A stretch of 43,248 nt of DNA from Bacteroidota bacterium (GTDB taxonomy: Bacteria; Bacteroidota; Bacteroidia; Chitinophagales; Chitinophagaceae): assembly GCA_023386235.1 (NCBI GenBank), contig JAEWKC010000004.1, positions 1 to 43,248 of the forward strand, written 5' to 3'. How positions within the stretch are numbered: position 1 is the first letter of the stretch; each line of letters begins with the position of its first letter. This document shows positions 17,590 to 25,407 of this stretch, one piece after another. The position numbers were made by a program, and so were the translations under genes. The notes below the pieces were generated by a model. The model had not been told where the DNA came from. It saw only the letters and a program-made list of their open reading frames with translations, and searched no databases.

Positions 17590-18060
17590 ATGGCAATTAT
17601 CACTAAAATAGTACCGCATCTTTGGTACGACACGCAGGCTAAAGAAGCGGCGGAATTTTATGTTTCTGTTTTCCCCGATTCAAAAATAATCAATACCGTT
17701 ATCCTGGAAAATACGCCTTCAGGCAATGCAGAACAGGTAGAGTTTGAGCTGATGGGCCAATGTTTCATGGCAATCAGCGCCGGGCCTTACTTTAAATTTA
17801 ACGAAGCGGTTTCTTTCATCATCAATTGCGATAGCCAGGAAGAAATTGATTATTACTGGGAAAAACTTTCCGCTGTTCCTGAAGCAGAGCAATGCGGCTG
17901 GGTGAAAGATACATACGGACTTTCATGGCAGATTGTTCCTTCTCAGCTGGATGAAATGCTGTACAGCGGTACAAAAGAACAAAAAAAACACGTGACCCAA
18001 GCTTTTTTGAAAATGAAAAAATTTGATATAAAAAAACTACAGGAAGCATTTAATGCATAA
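17590..18060 (+). CDS. PhnB-like VOC family protein
   Basis: The 156-residue protein begins IVPHLWYDTQAKEAAEFYVSVF and has SWQIVP in its second half, the signature of the '3-dmu-9_3-mt' (PhnB-like) branch of the vicinal oxygen chelate superfamily. The usual metal ligands of glyoxalases are only partly kept, and no substrate can be named. It is the first of two PhnB-like genes in tandem; the next starts 51 bases later. The 91-base gap before it holds no TTGYC palindrome. Confidence 0.88.
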   Translation: MAIITKIVPHLWYDTQAKEAAEFYVSVFPDSKIINTVILENTPSGNAEQVEFELMGQCFMAISAGPYFKFNEAVSFIINCDSQEEIDYYWEKLSAVPEAEQCGWVKDTYGLSWQIVPSQLDEMLYSGTKEQKKHVTQAFLKMKKFDIKKLQEAFNA

Positions 18061-18111
18061 ATTGCTTTACTGTTTAACACCTAATTATCTAATATTTTAA
18101 AAACCAAAACA

Positions 18112-18552
18112 ATGAAACTAAATCCTTATCTTAACTTCGACGGGAACTGCGAAGAAGCTTTCAACTTTTACAAAAAAGTATTTCAAACAGAGTTTAACCA
18201 ATATGGTATCATGAGGTTTAGCGATGTTCCTCCCCAGGAAGGAATGCCACCTTTTACGGACGAGGTAAAAAACCGTGTGATGCATGTAGCTTTACAAATT
18301 GGTGATGAAACATTAATGGGTTCTGACATTATGCCGGGAGTGGTTGACCGACCTTTCCGGGTAGGTGATAACAGCTATATCAGTATTCATCCTGATTCCC
18401 GAGAGGAAGCCGACAGAATATTCAAAGAATTATCTGAAGGTGGCGAAGTTGAAATGCCGATGGAAGACCAGTTCTGGGGAGATTATTACGGTAGCCTGAG
18501 AGATCCGTTCGGCAACTCCTGGATGATTAATTTTAATGAAAGTAATAAGTAA
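18112..18552 (+). CDS. PhnB-like VOC family protein (second copy)
   Basis: The 146-residue protein has the typical PhnB start (LNPYLNFDGNCEEAFNFYKKVF) and end (GSLRDPFGNSWMINFNE). It belongs to the same superfamily as the gene before it but to a different branch, so this is not a recent duplication. Its function is unknown; related proteins have been called bleomycin-resistance or glyoxalase-like without proof. A truncated SRPBCC reading frame follows after 23 bases. Confidence 0.9.
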   Translation: MKLNPYLNFDGNCEEAFNFYKKVFQTEFNQYGIMRFSDVPPQEGMPPFTDEVKNRVMHVALQIGDETLMGSDIMPGVVDRPFRVGDNSYISIHPDSREEADRIFKELSEGGEVEMPMEDQFWGDYYGSLRDPFGNSWMINFNESNK

Positions 18553-18575
18553 GATTATCTGTAAAAAAGAAATCT

Positions 18576-18701
18576 ATGCAAACTATAAAATTGGAAATGC
18601 TGGTGAATAAGCCCGCGCATAAAGCGTGGCAATATTTTACTACACAAAGAAACAAATTATATTATCAGCCAATAGTTTATATACAAGATGAAAGAAAATA
18701 A
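18576..18701 (+). pseudogene. SRPBCC gene stub (first ~28 codons)
   Basis: A short reading frame encodes 41 residues. Its first part (MQTIKLEMLVNKPAHKAWQY, then FTTQ) is the characteristic opening strand and helix of an AHSA1/SRPBCC protein. The sequence then loses family character and stops inside the start of the next gene, which it overlaps by 14 bases in another frame. The remainder of the domain is missing. I read it as the left part of a deleted SRPBCC gene; a real 41-residue peptide is less likely. Confidence 0.6.
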
Positions 18702-19164
18702 AGCAATTATCGTAACCACGCAAATGCTCATAAGAAAACCTGTAGCTGAAGTATTTGAAGCATTCATCAATCCCGAGCGCACTACCCAATTTTGGTTTAC
18801 CCATTCTACCGGCAGGCTGGAAGAAAACAAAACACTTACCTGGACCTGGGAAATGTACGGTGCATCCACTGAAGTGGAGGTGAAAAAAATTATACCGAAT
18901 GAATTGATCGCTGTTGTGTGGGATAATCCCCGGGAAAATGTAGATTTTCATTTTACAGGTTCTGCTGATAATTCTTCTACCTACGTTGTAGTCAAGAATT
19001 ATAATTTCAGTGAAGAGGCCGACGCGTTATTATCAAAACTGATAGATACTACCGGAGGATTTACAACTGTATTGGACGGCGCCAAATGCTGGCTGGAACA
19101 TGGTTTCAACTTAAACTTAATTAAAGATAAATTTCCGGCAGCGTTTACCAATGTAAACATATAA
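18688..19164 (+). CDS. SRPBCC family protein
   Basis: The 158-residue protein starts with MLIRKPVAEVFEAFINPERTTQFWF, the classic N-terminal part of a START-like (SRPBCC/AHSA1) domain. It then has WTWEMYGASTEVEVKKI and a C-terminal helix (GFTTVLDGAKCWLEHGFNLNLI). Ligand and role are unknown. The start codon lies inside the tail of the SRPBCC stub at 18576-18701, suggesting that a deletion brought the two SRPBCC genes together. The ArsC-like gene follows after a hairpin-bearing spacer. Confidence 0.86.
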   Translation: MKENKAIIVTTQMLIRKPVAEVFEAFINPERTTQFWFTHSTGRLEENKTLTWTWEMYGASTEVEVKKIIPNELIAVVWDNPRENVDFHFTGSADNSSTYVVVKNYNFSEEADALLSKLIDTTGGFTTVLDGAKCWLEHGFNLNLIKDKFPAAFTNVNI

Positions 19165-19180
19165 TGGTTTCGCAAAAGAG

Positions 19181-19198
19181 GTACGTGCCAACACGTAC
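19181..19198 (+). promoter_or_regulatory. Short hairpin before the ArsC-like gene
   Basis: GTACGTG (19181-19187) and CACGTAC (19192-19198) form a perfect 7-bp stem with a CCAA loop, 21 bases upstream of the start codon at 19220. There is no T-tract directly after it. It may end the upstream message weakly or control translation. Confidence 0.45.
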
Positions 19199-19219
19199 TT
19201 AAAAACATAAAATAAAAAA

Positions 19220-19564
19220 ATGATTACCATTATCCATAATCCTGATTGCAGCAAAAGCAATTGTTCGCTTGAATATTTACAAAACCTGAACGAAGAAATT
19301 CTAATAAGGGATTATCTTGCGATGCCATTAAGCAAAAAAGAATTAAGCGAGATTGTACATATGCTGGGCATGGAGGCGCATGAGCTGCTAAGAAAAAAAG
19401 AACCCTTATACAAATCATTAATAGAAAACAGATCTTTCACTAACGATGAAATATTGCAGTTAATGGCAGATAATCCTATACTCATAGAGCGGCCTGTCAT
19501 CATCAACAACGGAAAAGCTGTGATTGGCCGACCAATAGAAAAAGTTGTAGATTTTGTGAAATAA
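19220..19564 (+). CDS. Arsenate reductase-like (ArsC/YffB) thioredoxin-fold protein
   Basis: The 114-residue protein has the ArsC-family start with Cys10 (HNPDCSKSNCSLEYL) and the C-terminal IERPVI and GRPIEKV motifs holding Arg91 and Arg104, which match the arginines around the active cysteine. The family reduces arsenate with glutathione and glutaredoxin, but many members (YffB/Spx-like) have other or unknown thiol functions. No arsenic-efflux or ArsR gene is adjacent, so I do not assign an arsenic role. It is the last gene of the 16.4-19.6 kb run of small stress-type genes. Confidence 0.85.
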   Translation: MITIIHNPDCSKSNCSLEYLQNLNEEILIRDYLAMPLSKKELSEIVHMLGMEAHELLRKKEPLYKSLIENRSFTNDEILQLMADNPILIERPVIINNGKAVIGRPIEKVVDFVK

Positions 19565-19715
19565 TTATTATCTAACATCGGGGATTGTGACAAACCAAAA
19601 ATCGGCAGAGCCGCAGCATCTCATCATTCACAACATAAGCGGCTGACGGGTTTTAGCGAACTGTTGTCTGTTCAGTTTTACAATTATCGGGCACTATCGT
19701 TACAAAAAAATGTAA

Positions 19716-20108
19716 TTACATCTTCTCCAGTTTTGCAGACATATCATCAATAAATCTTTGCAAAGGTTTCTGCACCATCATTTTTACCATTGGATTAAAA
19801 TTCCCGTCAAACAGCACCTTTACCCTGCTTTGAGCAGCGTTGAGCCCTTGTGTATTTATTTGCAGACTAAAATCCAGAGCGGGATTAGCGGACACCAGCA
19901 GCAATTTTTCATTGGCAATTTTTTCTTTAATATTCAGCGTTATATCCATAGGCGCGCCTTTAATGGCAAATAAAAAACCATTGTCAGTTACTTCAAATTT
20001 CGTAATATTATCAGGCATCAGCGCTTTTAATTTTTCAGGCTTATCAATATAATCAAACAATTCATCTACTGGCTTATTTACCAATACATCTTTACTTTCC
20101 AGGTGCAT
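19716..20108 (-). CDS. CoxG/SRPBCC-like small protein
   Basis: This 130-residue protein on the minus strand resembles CoxG-type SRPBCC domains. It starts with LVNKPVDELFDYIDKPEKLKAL, followed by central strands (APMDITLNIKEKI) and a C-terminal helix (VQKPLQRFIDDMSAKLEKM). Related proteins bind lipids or quinones; menaquinone binding in CoxG is the best-described case. There is no evidence for that here, because no hydrogenase or CO dehydrogenase gene is near. It is divergent from recA across a 206-base AT-rich spacer. Confidence 0.75.
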   Translation of the reverse strand: MHLESKDVLVNKPVDELFDYIDKPEKLKALMPDNITKFEVTDNGFLFAIKGAPMDITLNIKEKIANEKLLLVSANPALDFSLQINTQGLNAAQSRVKVLFDGNFNPMVKMMVQKPLQRFIDDMSAKLEKM

Positions 20109-20218
20109 AGCTTATTAATTTAATTGTCAAAAATAAAAGAAAAACCCGTTAGAAGTTTATTGTGCACAAAAAAATTGTTTGAATCTCAAATTAAAATAAT
20201 AATTTTATACAAATAAAA

Positions 20219-20258
20219 AATACTAAAATTCTTATCAAAATAAATACTAAAATTATTA
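20219..20258. repeat. Tandem direct repeats upstream of recA
   Basis: AATACTAAAATTCTTA (20219-20234) and AATACTAAAATTATTA (20243-20258) differ at one base and start 24 nt apart. They lie about 20-60 bases upstream of the recA -7 box and could be operator or activator sites. Confidence 0.5.
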
Positions 20259-20278
20259 GTTTATTAAAAATATTAGAT

Positions 20279-20286
20279 TAACTTTG
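20279..20286 (+). promoter_or_regulatory. -7 promoter box of recA
   Basis: TAACTTTG is a full TAnnTTTG match, 28 bases upstream of the recA start codon. Confidence 0.6.
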
Positions 20287-20314
20287 TTATCTCAAAAAGA
20301 AAAAACATTTATAT

Positions 20315-21352
20315 ATGAGCAACGTAGAAAAATTAAAAGCTTTAAAACTAACTATTGACAAGATTGATAAAGACTTTGGCAAAGGCAGCGTAATGATGAT
20401 GAATGAAAGAGCCGCACGCACGGTAGAAGTTATTTCTACCGGGTCTATTGGCCTGGATACTGCATTAGGCATTGGTGGGCTGCCACGCGGCAGAGTCATT
20501 GAAATATACGGTCCTGAATCTTCCGGTAAAACCACCATTGCTATACATGTAATTGCCGAAGCTCAGAAGAAAGGCGGCATTTGTGCCATGATAGATGCTG
20601 AGCATGCTTTTGACAGCAGTTATGCGCAAAAACTGGGCGTAGATGTAGACAATCTGTACATTTCTCAACCTGATTACGGAGAGCAGGCTTTGGAAATTGC
20701 CGACAGGCTTATTCTTTCCGGTGCTATTGATGTGCTTGTTGTAGACTCGGTGGCAGCATTGGTACCCAAAAGTGAATTAGAAGGAGAAATGGGCGATAGT
20801 AAAATGGGGCTGCAGGCGCGATTAATGAGCCAGGCCATGCGTAAGCTCACTTCCACCATATCTAAAACCAATACTGTTTGTATATTCATCAACCAGCTGC
20901 GCGAGAAAATAGGCGTCATGTTTGGCAACCCGGAAACTACCACAGGTGGTAACGCTCTAAAGTTCTATTCTTCTGTACGTTTGGATATCAGGAGGACAGC
21001 GCAGATAAAAGATGGCGATACCGCGCAAGGAAACCGCGTAAAAGTAAAGGTTGTAAAAAACAAGGTAGCGCCCCCCTTCCGCACGGCAGAGTTTGACATC
21101 ATGTTTGGCGAAGGCATAAGCAAAGTAGGCGAAATTATTGATATGGGCGTAGAGCTGGATGTGGTAGCAAAAAGCGGTAGCTGGTTTAGCTATGAAGGCT
21201 CTAAACTTGGCCAGGGTCGCGAAGCTGTAAAGCAATTACTGATTGACAATCCTGAGCTTTCCGCGGAAATAGAAAGTAAAATTCGGGCTAAACTTATTCC
21301 GGTTCCCGTAGTTACGGATAAAGAAAATACCGAAGCCGCGGCCAAGAAATAA
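20315..21352 (+). CDS. recA: Recombinase RecA
   Basis: RecA forms nucleoprotein filaments on single-stranded DNA for homologous recombination and SOS signalling. The 345-residue product is full length. It shows Walker A GPESSGKTT (66-74), the catalytic Glu96 in DAEHAFD, Walker B LVVDS (141-145) and the MAW-type QLREKIGVMFGNPETTTGGNALKF region. The C-terminus ends with an acidic/alanine-rich tail. It has its own promoter with tandem repeats upstream and a strong terminator downstream, so it is a single-gene unit. Confidence 0.99.
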   Translation: MSNVEKLKALKLTIDKIDKDFGKGSVMMMNERAARTVEVISTGSIGLDTALGIGGLPRGRVIEIYGPESSGKTTIAIHVIAEAQKKGGICAMIDAEHAFDSSYAQKLGVDVDNLYISQPDYGEQALEIADRLILSGAIDVLVVDSVAALVPKSELEGEMGDSKMGLQARLMSQAMRKLTSTISKTNTVCIFINQLREKIGVMFGNPETTTGGNALKFYSSVRLDIRRTAQIKDGDTAQGNRVKVKVVKNKVAPPFRTAEFDIMFGEGISKVGEIIDMGVELDVVAKSGSWFSYEGSKLGQGREAVKQLLIDNPELSAEIESKIRAKLIPVPVVTDKENTEAAAKK

Positions 21353-21373
21353 TAAATTGTAGTGTTTTAGTAT

Positions 21374-21407
21374 AAAAAATGCTTCGATATGTGTCGAAGC
21401 ATTTTTT
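21374..21407 (+). terminator. Rho-independent terminator of recA
   Basis: A 14-bp perfect stem (21374-21387 with 21394-21407, core TGCTTCGA/TCGAAGCA) has a 6-nt loop and a T-rich right arm. Confidence 0.93.
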
Positions 21408-21483
21408 ATGCATCAAATTCTGCATAACTGTTTTTGATTTGTAAAAATTAATAACATGTCGGTATAGTAAGAAAGTATTTAAG

Positions 21484-21491
21484 TAAATTTG
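21484..21491 (+). promoter_or_regulatory. -7 promoter box of the SDR gene
   Basis: TAAATTTG is a full TAnnTTTG match. The alternative TTG start at 21489 lies within this box and is therefore not used. Confidence 0.55.
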
Positions 21492-21515
21492 CTTATATAT
21501 ATCAATTATTCTTTT

Positions 21516-22322
21516 ATGGAATTTAAAGATAAAGTAGTAATTGTTACAGGCGGCACTAACGGAATTGGCAAAGCTTTGGTTGAATATTTCGTTTCTGTCG
21601 GTGCTAAAGTAGCTACCTGTAGCAGACATTTTGACGATTTGTATAAACTACAGACACAACACAGCGGCAAACCCATTTATATAAATACGGCCGATGTTAG
21701 TTCTGTGAACGATTGTGAACAATTCATAAATAAAGTTGTACAAACCTGGGGAAGAATAGATATATTAATTAATAATGCCGGTATTTCTATGCGTTCAGAA
21801 TTTCAGGAAACCGAATTGGAAACGCTTAAGAAGCTTATGGATGTGAACTATTGGGGAACAGTTTATTGTACAAAGTTTGCTCTTCCCTACCTCATTCAGT
21901 CAAAAGGTATCATAGTAGGTATCTCTTCCATAGCGGGGCTTAGAGGTCTGCCCGGGAGAAGTGGATATGCGGCATCAAAACATGCCATGAATGGTTTTTT
22001 AGAATCCATAAAAGTAGAGCTGGCAGACGATGGCGTACATGTAATGTGGGTATGCCCGGGATTTACAGCTTCCAACATCCGCAAAGTAGCGCTCACCGGC
22101 GATGCCAAACCCGAAGCCAACACATTGCTTGATGAAAAAAAGCTGATGCGCTCGGAAGAAGTGGCCGAAGAAATAGTAAAAGCAATAAAAAAGAAAAAAA
22201 GACACATTGTTCTTACAGCTCAGGGCAAACAAACTGCCTGGGCAAACAGGCTTATCCCCGACTGGCTGGATAAAAGACTCAGAAAATTTTATTATAACGA
22301 ATCAGGTGAATTAATTAAATAA
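21516..22322 (+). CDS. Short-chain dehydrogenase/reductase (SDR)
   Basis: Reading from the ATG at 21516 (MEFKDKVVIVTGG) gives a 268-residue classical SDR. The cofactor motif TGGTNGIG is at 11-18, NNAG at 86-89, and the catalytic Ser138, Tyr151 and Lys155 lie in ISSIAG...YAASK. The Ser-Arg pair after the second strand (CSRHFDD) suggests NADPH use. The C-terminal part carries an ending (IPDWLDKRLRKFYYNE) typical of membrane-associated DltE/YqjQ-type SDRs, but the substrate is unknown. The DUF62 gene follows after 25 bases, possibly in one operon. Confidence 0.92.
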   Translation: MEFKDKVVIVTGGTNGIGKALVEYFVSVGAKVATCSRHFDDLYKLQTQHSGKPIYINTADVSSVNDCEQFINKVVQTWGRIDILINNAGISMRSEFQETELETLKKLMDVNYWGTVYCTKFALPYLIQSKGIIVGISSIAGLRGLPGRSGYAASKHAMNGFLESIKVELADDGVHVMWVCPGFTASNIRKVALTGDAKPEANTLLDEKKLMRSEEVAEEIVKAIKKKKRHIVLTAQGKQTAWANRLIPDWLDKRLRKFYYNESGELIK

Positions 22323-22347
22323 TCAACATTTCAGCCTATACAAGTCC

Positions 22348-23184
22348 ATGTCTATCGTAACCCTTTCTACCGATTTCCAAAATAATGATTTCATTGTAGG
22401 TGCAATGAAAGGGCAGATATTATCTCTTAATCCCGAATTGAATATTGTAGATATCTTTCACGATTTTTCTTCACAAAACTATGCGCATATAGCATACGTT
22501 TGTAAAAACGCTTTTAAACATTTTCCCGAAAACAGTATTCATGTAATTATGATTGACCTGTTTAGGAGACCTCCTACGCATTTGCTAATTTCAGAATACA
22601 AAAAGCAATATTTCATCACACCCGACAACGGTATCATCACCATGATATTGAATAACGAAATTGAGCAGGTAGTGAAGTTCGATTTTAAAAAAAATACCCA
22701 TACCACAACAGATATAACCGCGGTGGTGGCAAAAATTATAAACGAATTAAGCAAAGGAAAATACATCAGGCAAATAGGAAAACAAATACCTGAAATAATT
22801 GAAATGTACCCTATGCTGCCGGCTGCAGGCAGTGACTGGATCGAAGGGCAAATTATATTTATAGACAACAATGGGAATGCTATCGTAAACATTACACGCC
22901 AGGAATTTGAACAATACGGAAAAGGCAGAAAATATACCATATTATTTGGCAGAAATGAACGCATAGTAAGAATTGCTTCCAACTATAGCAGCACTTCGCA
23001 GGGGAATATACTGGCATGGTTCAATTCGGCGGACCATCTTGAACTATCTATGAATATGGGTGGAGTGGCAGGACTTTTTGGGCTGCAGGATATTTCTTTG
23101 GCACAATCCAAACACAATAAGATTTACGAAACCGTAAGAATACTTTTTGAAGACGATACACAAACAGAATACAAGAACACATAG
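22348..23184 (+). CDS. SAM hydroxide adenosyltransferase-like protein (DUF62 family)
   Basis: The 278-residue protein belongs to the DUF62 family (SAM hydrolases, related to chlorinase and fluorinase). It has STDFQNNDFIVGAMKGQIL near the N-terminus with Asp9, and PDNGIITMIL at 92-101. The C-terminal barrel contains FIDNNGNAIVNIT. Where family members usually have VDPGVG after the fourth strand, this one has IDLFRRPP (69-76). Known members split SAM into adenosine and methionine. It lies between the SDR and lpxB genes on the same strand with short gaps, so an operon is likely. Confidence 0.88.
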   Translation: MSIVTLSTDFQNNDFIVGAMKGQILSLNPELNIVDIFHDFSSQNYAHIAYVCKNAFKHFPENSIHVIMIDLFRRPPTHLLISEYKKQYFITPDNGIITMILNNEIEQVVKFDFKKNTHTTTDITAVVAKIINELSKGKYIRQIGKQIPEIIEMYPMLPAAGSDWIEGQIIFIDNNGNAIVNITRQEFEQYGKGRKYTILFGRNERIVRIASNYSSTSQGNILAWFNSADHLELSMNMGGVAGLFGLQDISLAQSKHNKIYETVRILFEDDTQTEYKNT

Positions 23185-23242
23185 CAGCAGGCCTTTCACA
23201 CATAAACGTTTTTTACGCAATTATAAAGAATATAAAAATCCG

Positions 23243-24376
23243 ATGAAATACTACATCATAGCCGGGGAGGCAAGCGGAGATTTACATGGCGCCAACTTAA
23301 TCGGGGAGTTAAAAAAACTGGATACACAAGCTGACATTCGTGCCTGGGGAGGCGATAAAATGCAGTCAGCCGGAGCTGTGCTGGTAAAGCATTTCAAAGA
23401 TCTGGCTTTTATGGGTTTTGTGGAAGTGGCTATGAATATCAAAACTATTTTATCTAATATAGCATTCTGCAAAAAAGACATCACTGCTTATAACCCCGAC
23501 GTTTTAATATTAGTTGATTACCCGGGATTTAATCTGCGTATAGCTAAATGGGCAAAAAGTAAAGGCATAAAAGTAATATACTATATTTCGCCACAAGTAT
23601 GGGCATGGAAAGAAAGCCGGGTAAAGGAAATGAAAAAAAACATAGATAAAATGCTGGTAATTCTTCCTTTTGAAAAAACGTACTTTGCCGAAAAATGGAA
23701 CTGGAATGTAGTATACACGGGGCATCCGCTGGTGCACATCATTGAAGAATTTAAAAACGCAGAAGTACAAAAGCTTCCTTATGATAAGCCTGTAATAGCT
23801 TTGCTCCCGGGCAGCCGCAAACAGGAAATAAACAAAAAGCTTCCCATTATGCTGCAAGTATCAAAAGCATTTCCTGAATACCAATTCGTGATTGCAAAAG
23901 CTCCTGCTCAGGAAGATGCTTTTTACGAAAGATTTTTACAACACCATACCAACGTATCTACCATCAAAAACGAAACATATAAATTACTCGCAAACGCCTC
24001 GGCAGCATTGGTTACAAGTGGTACAGCCACATTGGAAACAGCTTTGTTTGAAGTGCCGGAAGTAGTTTGTTATAAAGGCAATAACATCAGCTATATGATA
24101 GCTAAAAAGCTCATTAAAGTAAAATTCATTTCTCTGGTAAATTTAATTATGGATAGAATGATTGTAAGAGAACTTATACAGGATGAGCTTACTGTGCGCA
24201 ATCTTGTAACAGAGTTGAACGATCTTTTGCACAGCGATAAAAGAAAAGCACAATTAGAAAAGGACTACCAAGAGCTGAAAAGCATATTATCTACCGGCGA
24301 AAATGCCTCTAAAAATGCCGCTCTTGAGGTTTGGAAAATGGTGCAACAATTTACAACAGCCTGCAACTCGGAGTAA
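23243..24376 (+). CDS. lpxB: Lipid-A-disaccharide synthase
   Basis: LpxB condenses UDP-diacylglucosamine with lipid X to give lipid A disaccharide at the inner face of the cytoplasmic membrane. I choose the start at 23243 (MKYYIIAGEASGDLHGA), the normal LpxB N-terminus; the longer frame from 23147 overlaps the preceding gene. The 377-residue protein shows the GT19 motifs: AGEASGDLHGA (7-17), VDYPGFN (91-97), SPQVWAWKESR (116-126), LPGSRKQEI (188-196) and TSGTATLETALF (258-269). It confirms a Gram-negative, lipid A-bearing host. It is the last gene of the probable SDR-DUF62-lpxB cluster. Confidence 0.97.
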   Translation: MKYYIIAGEASGDLHGANLIGELKKLDTQADIRAWGGDKMQSAGAVLVKHFKDLAFMGFVEVAMNIKTILSNIAFCKKDITAYNPDVLILVDYPGFNLRIAKWAKSKGIKVIYYISPQVWAWKESRVKEMKKNIDKMLVILPFEKTYFAEKWNWNVVYTGHPLVHIIEEFKNAEVQKLPYDKPVIALLPGSRKQEINKKLPIMLQVSKAFPEYQFVIAKAPAQEDAFYERFLQHHTNVSTIKNETYKLLANASAALVTSGTATLETALFEVPEVVCYKGNNISYMIAKKLIKVKFISLVNLIMDRMIVRELIQDELTVRNLVTELNDLLHSDKRKAQLEKDYQELKSILSTGENASKNAALEVWKMVQQFTTACNSE

Positions 24377-24427
24377 ATTTAATGATGATTCTCACGCGTT
24401 GTCTGTATTTATTCTGTACCTTACAGT

Positions 24428-25258
24428 ATGCTCACTTCCGTTTATACCTGCCATCCGGTTTTGCAACCATATATCCAGGCATATATGCACTGCAGCGTGG
24501 GAGATCGTCAGCAACGAATAGAACTTGATCTGTTTCCCGTAGGGCATGGTGTACTTACTTTTATCCTGGATGAAAAACATTTTTTGTACAATACCGAGCT
24601 CAACAAATCTTACAACGTCCGTTTTAATTTTACCGGGCAGCTTGATCACTACCTTCACTTAAATACGTCATCTGCATCAATGATCTACGTGCTTTTTAAG
24701 CCGTTCGGCGCCTTTCGTATTTTAGGCATTCCGCAACAACAATTTCTCAACGAGTGCCTTTCTGTTTCAGATATCCTGGGAGACCAGATCCATTCGTTGT
24801 GTCATAAAATGGAAGAACAGGTTAGCAATCCTTTACAGGTGATCAACATTCTTGAAAACTGGTTAATAACGCAATTGCATAAAAACAGCAGGCTGGAAAC
24901 AGACCGGGTGACGCACACCTGCCAGCAAATCATAGCAGGTAACGGAACACTGCCCATTAAAAAATTGTACCGCTTGTGCAATATGTCCAAAAGTTCGCTG
25001 GAGAGGCATTTCAAAGAACAGGTGGGCGTTTCGCCGAAAATGTTCAGCAGAATTGTTCGCTTTAACAGGGTAAATAAATTCCTGAAAGATACCGCAACCT
25101 CTGACTGGCAGGAGCTCATCTACCGCTACGGATATTTCGATCAATCTCATTTTATACATGAATTCAAACTTTTCTTTGGATACACGCCATCACAAATGCA
25201 CCTGAGCCATCAGAATCTTTCCGGCCATGTTTCGGAACACACTCCGCGCACATTGTAA
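24428..25258 (+). CDS. AraC family transcriptional regulator
   Basis: The 276-residue protein has an N-terminal sensor domain (about 1-150) of the kind seen in Bacteroidota AraC proteins with a DUF6597-like region (HPVLQPYIQAYMHC). Its C-terminal AraC domain has two helix-turn-helices (LYRLCNMSKSSLERHFKEQVGVSPKMFSRIVRFNR... and the closing YRYGYFDQSHFIHEFKLFFGYTPSQ). No ligand can be named. The gene begins 51 bases after lpxB with no clear promoter box. The OmpA-domain gene follows after a 149-base gap. Confidence 0.9.
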   Translation: MLTSVYTCHPVLQPYIQAYMHCSVGDRQQRIELDLFPVGHGVLTFILDEKHFLYNTELNKSYNVRFNFTGQLDHYLHLNTSSASMIYVLFKPFGAFRILGIPQQQFLNECLSVSDILGDQIHSLCHKMEEQVSNPLQVINILENWLITQLHKNSRLETDRVTHTCQQIIAGNGTLPIKKLYRLCNMSKSSLERHFKEQVGVSPKMFSRIVRFNRVNKFLKDTATSDWQELIYRYGYFDQSHFIHEFKLFFGYTPSQMHLSHQNLSGHVSEHTPRTL

Positions 25259-25407
25259 AGTAAATCCTGTACTGTTCGTTTATTAAAGTTTGGGCTTTTT
25301 TACAATCCTGTCTTTTCGCTTACATCTAATTTTACATTTAATTCTCAATAGCTGATTTGCAGGCATTGCAACGATTGCTATTGAAACAATTTTATTAGTA
25401 AAGAATA

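Noticed and set aside
19220..19564. Arsenic resistance locus around the ArsC-like gene
   Set aside because: No arsR, arsB/acr3 or arsM gene is nearby; the cysteine motif alone does not show an arsenic role.
22539..22982. 147-residue minus-strand ORF opposite the DUF62 gene
   Set aside because: It is antisense to a conserved gene, and its hydrophobic look results from A/T-rich codons on the opposite strand.
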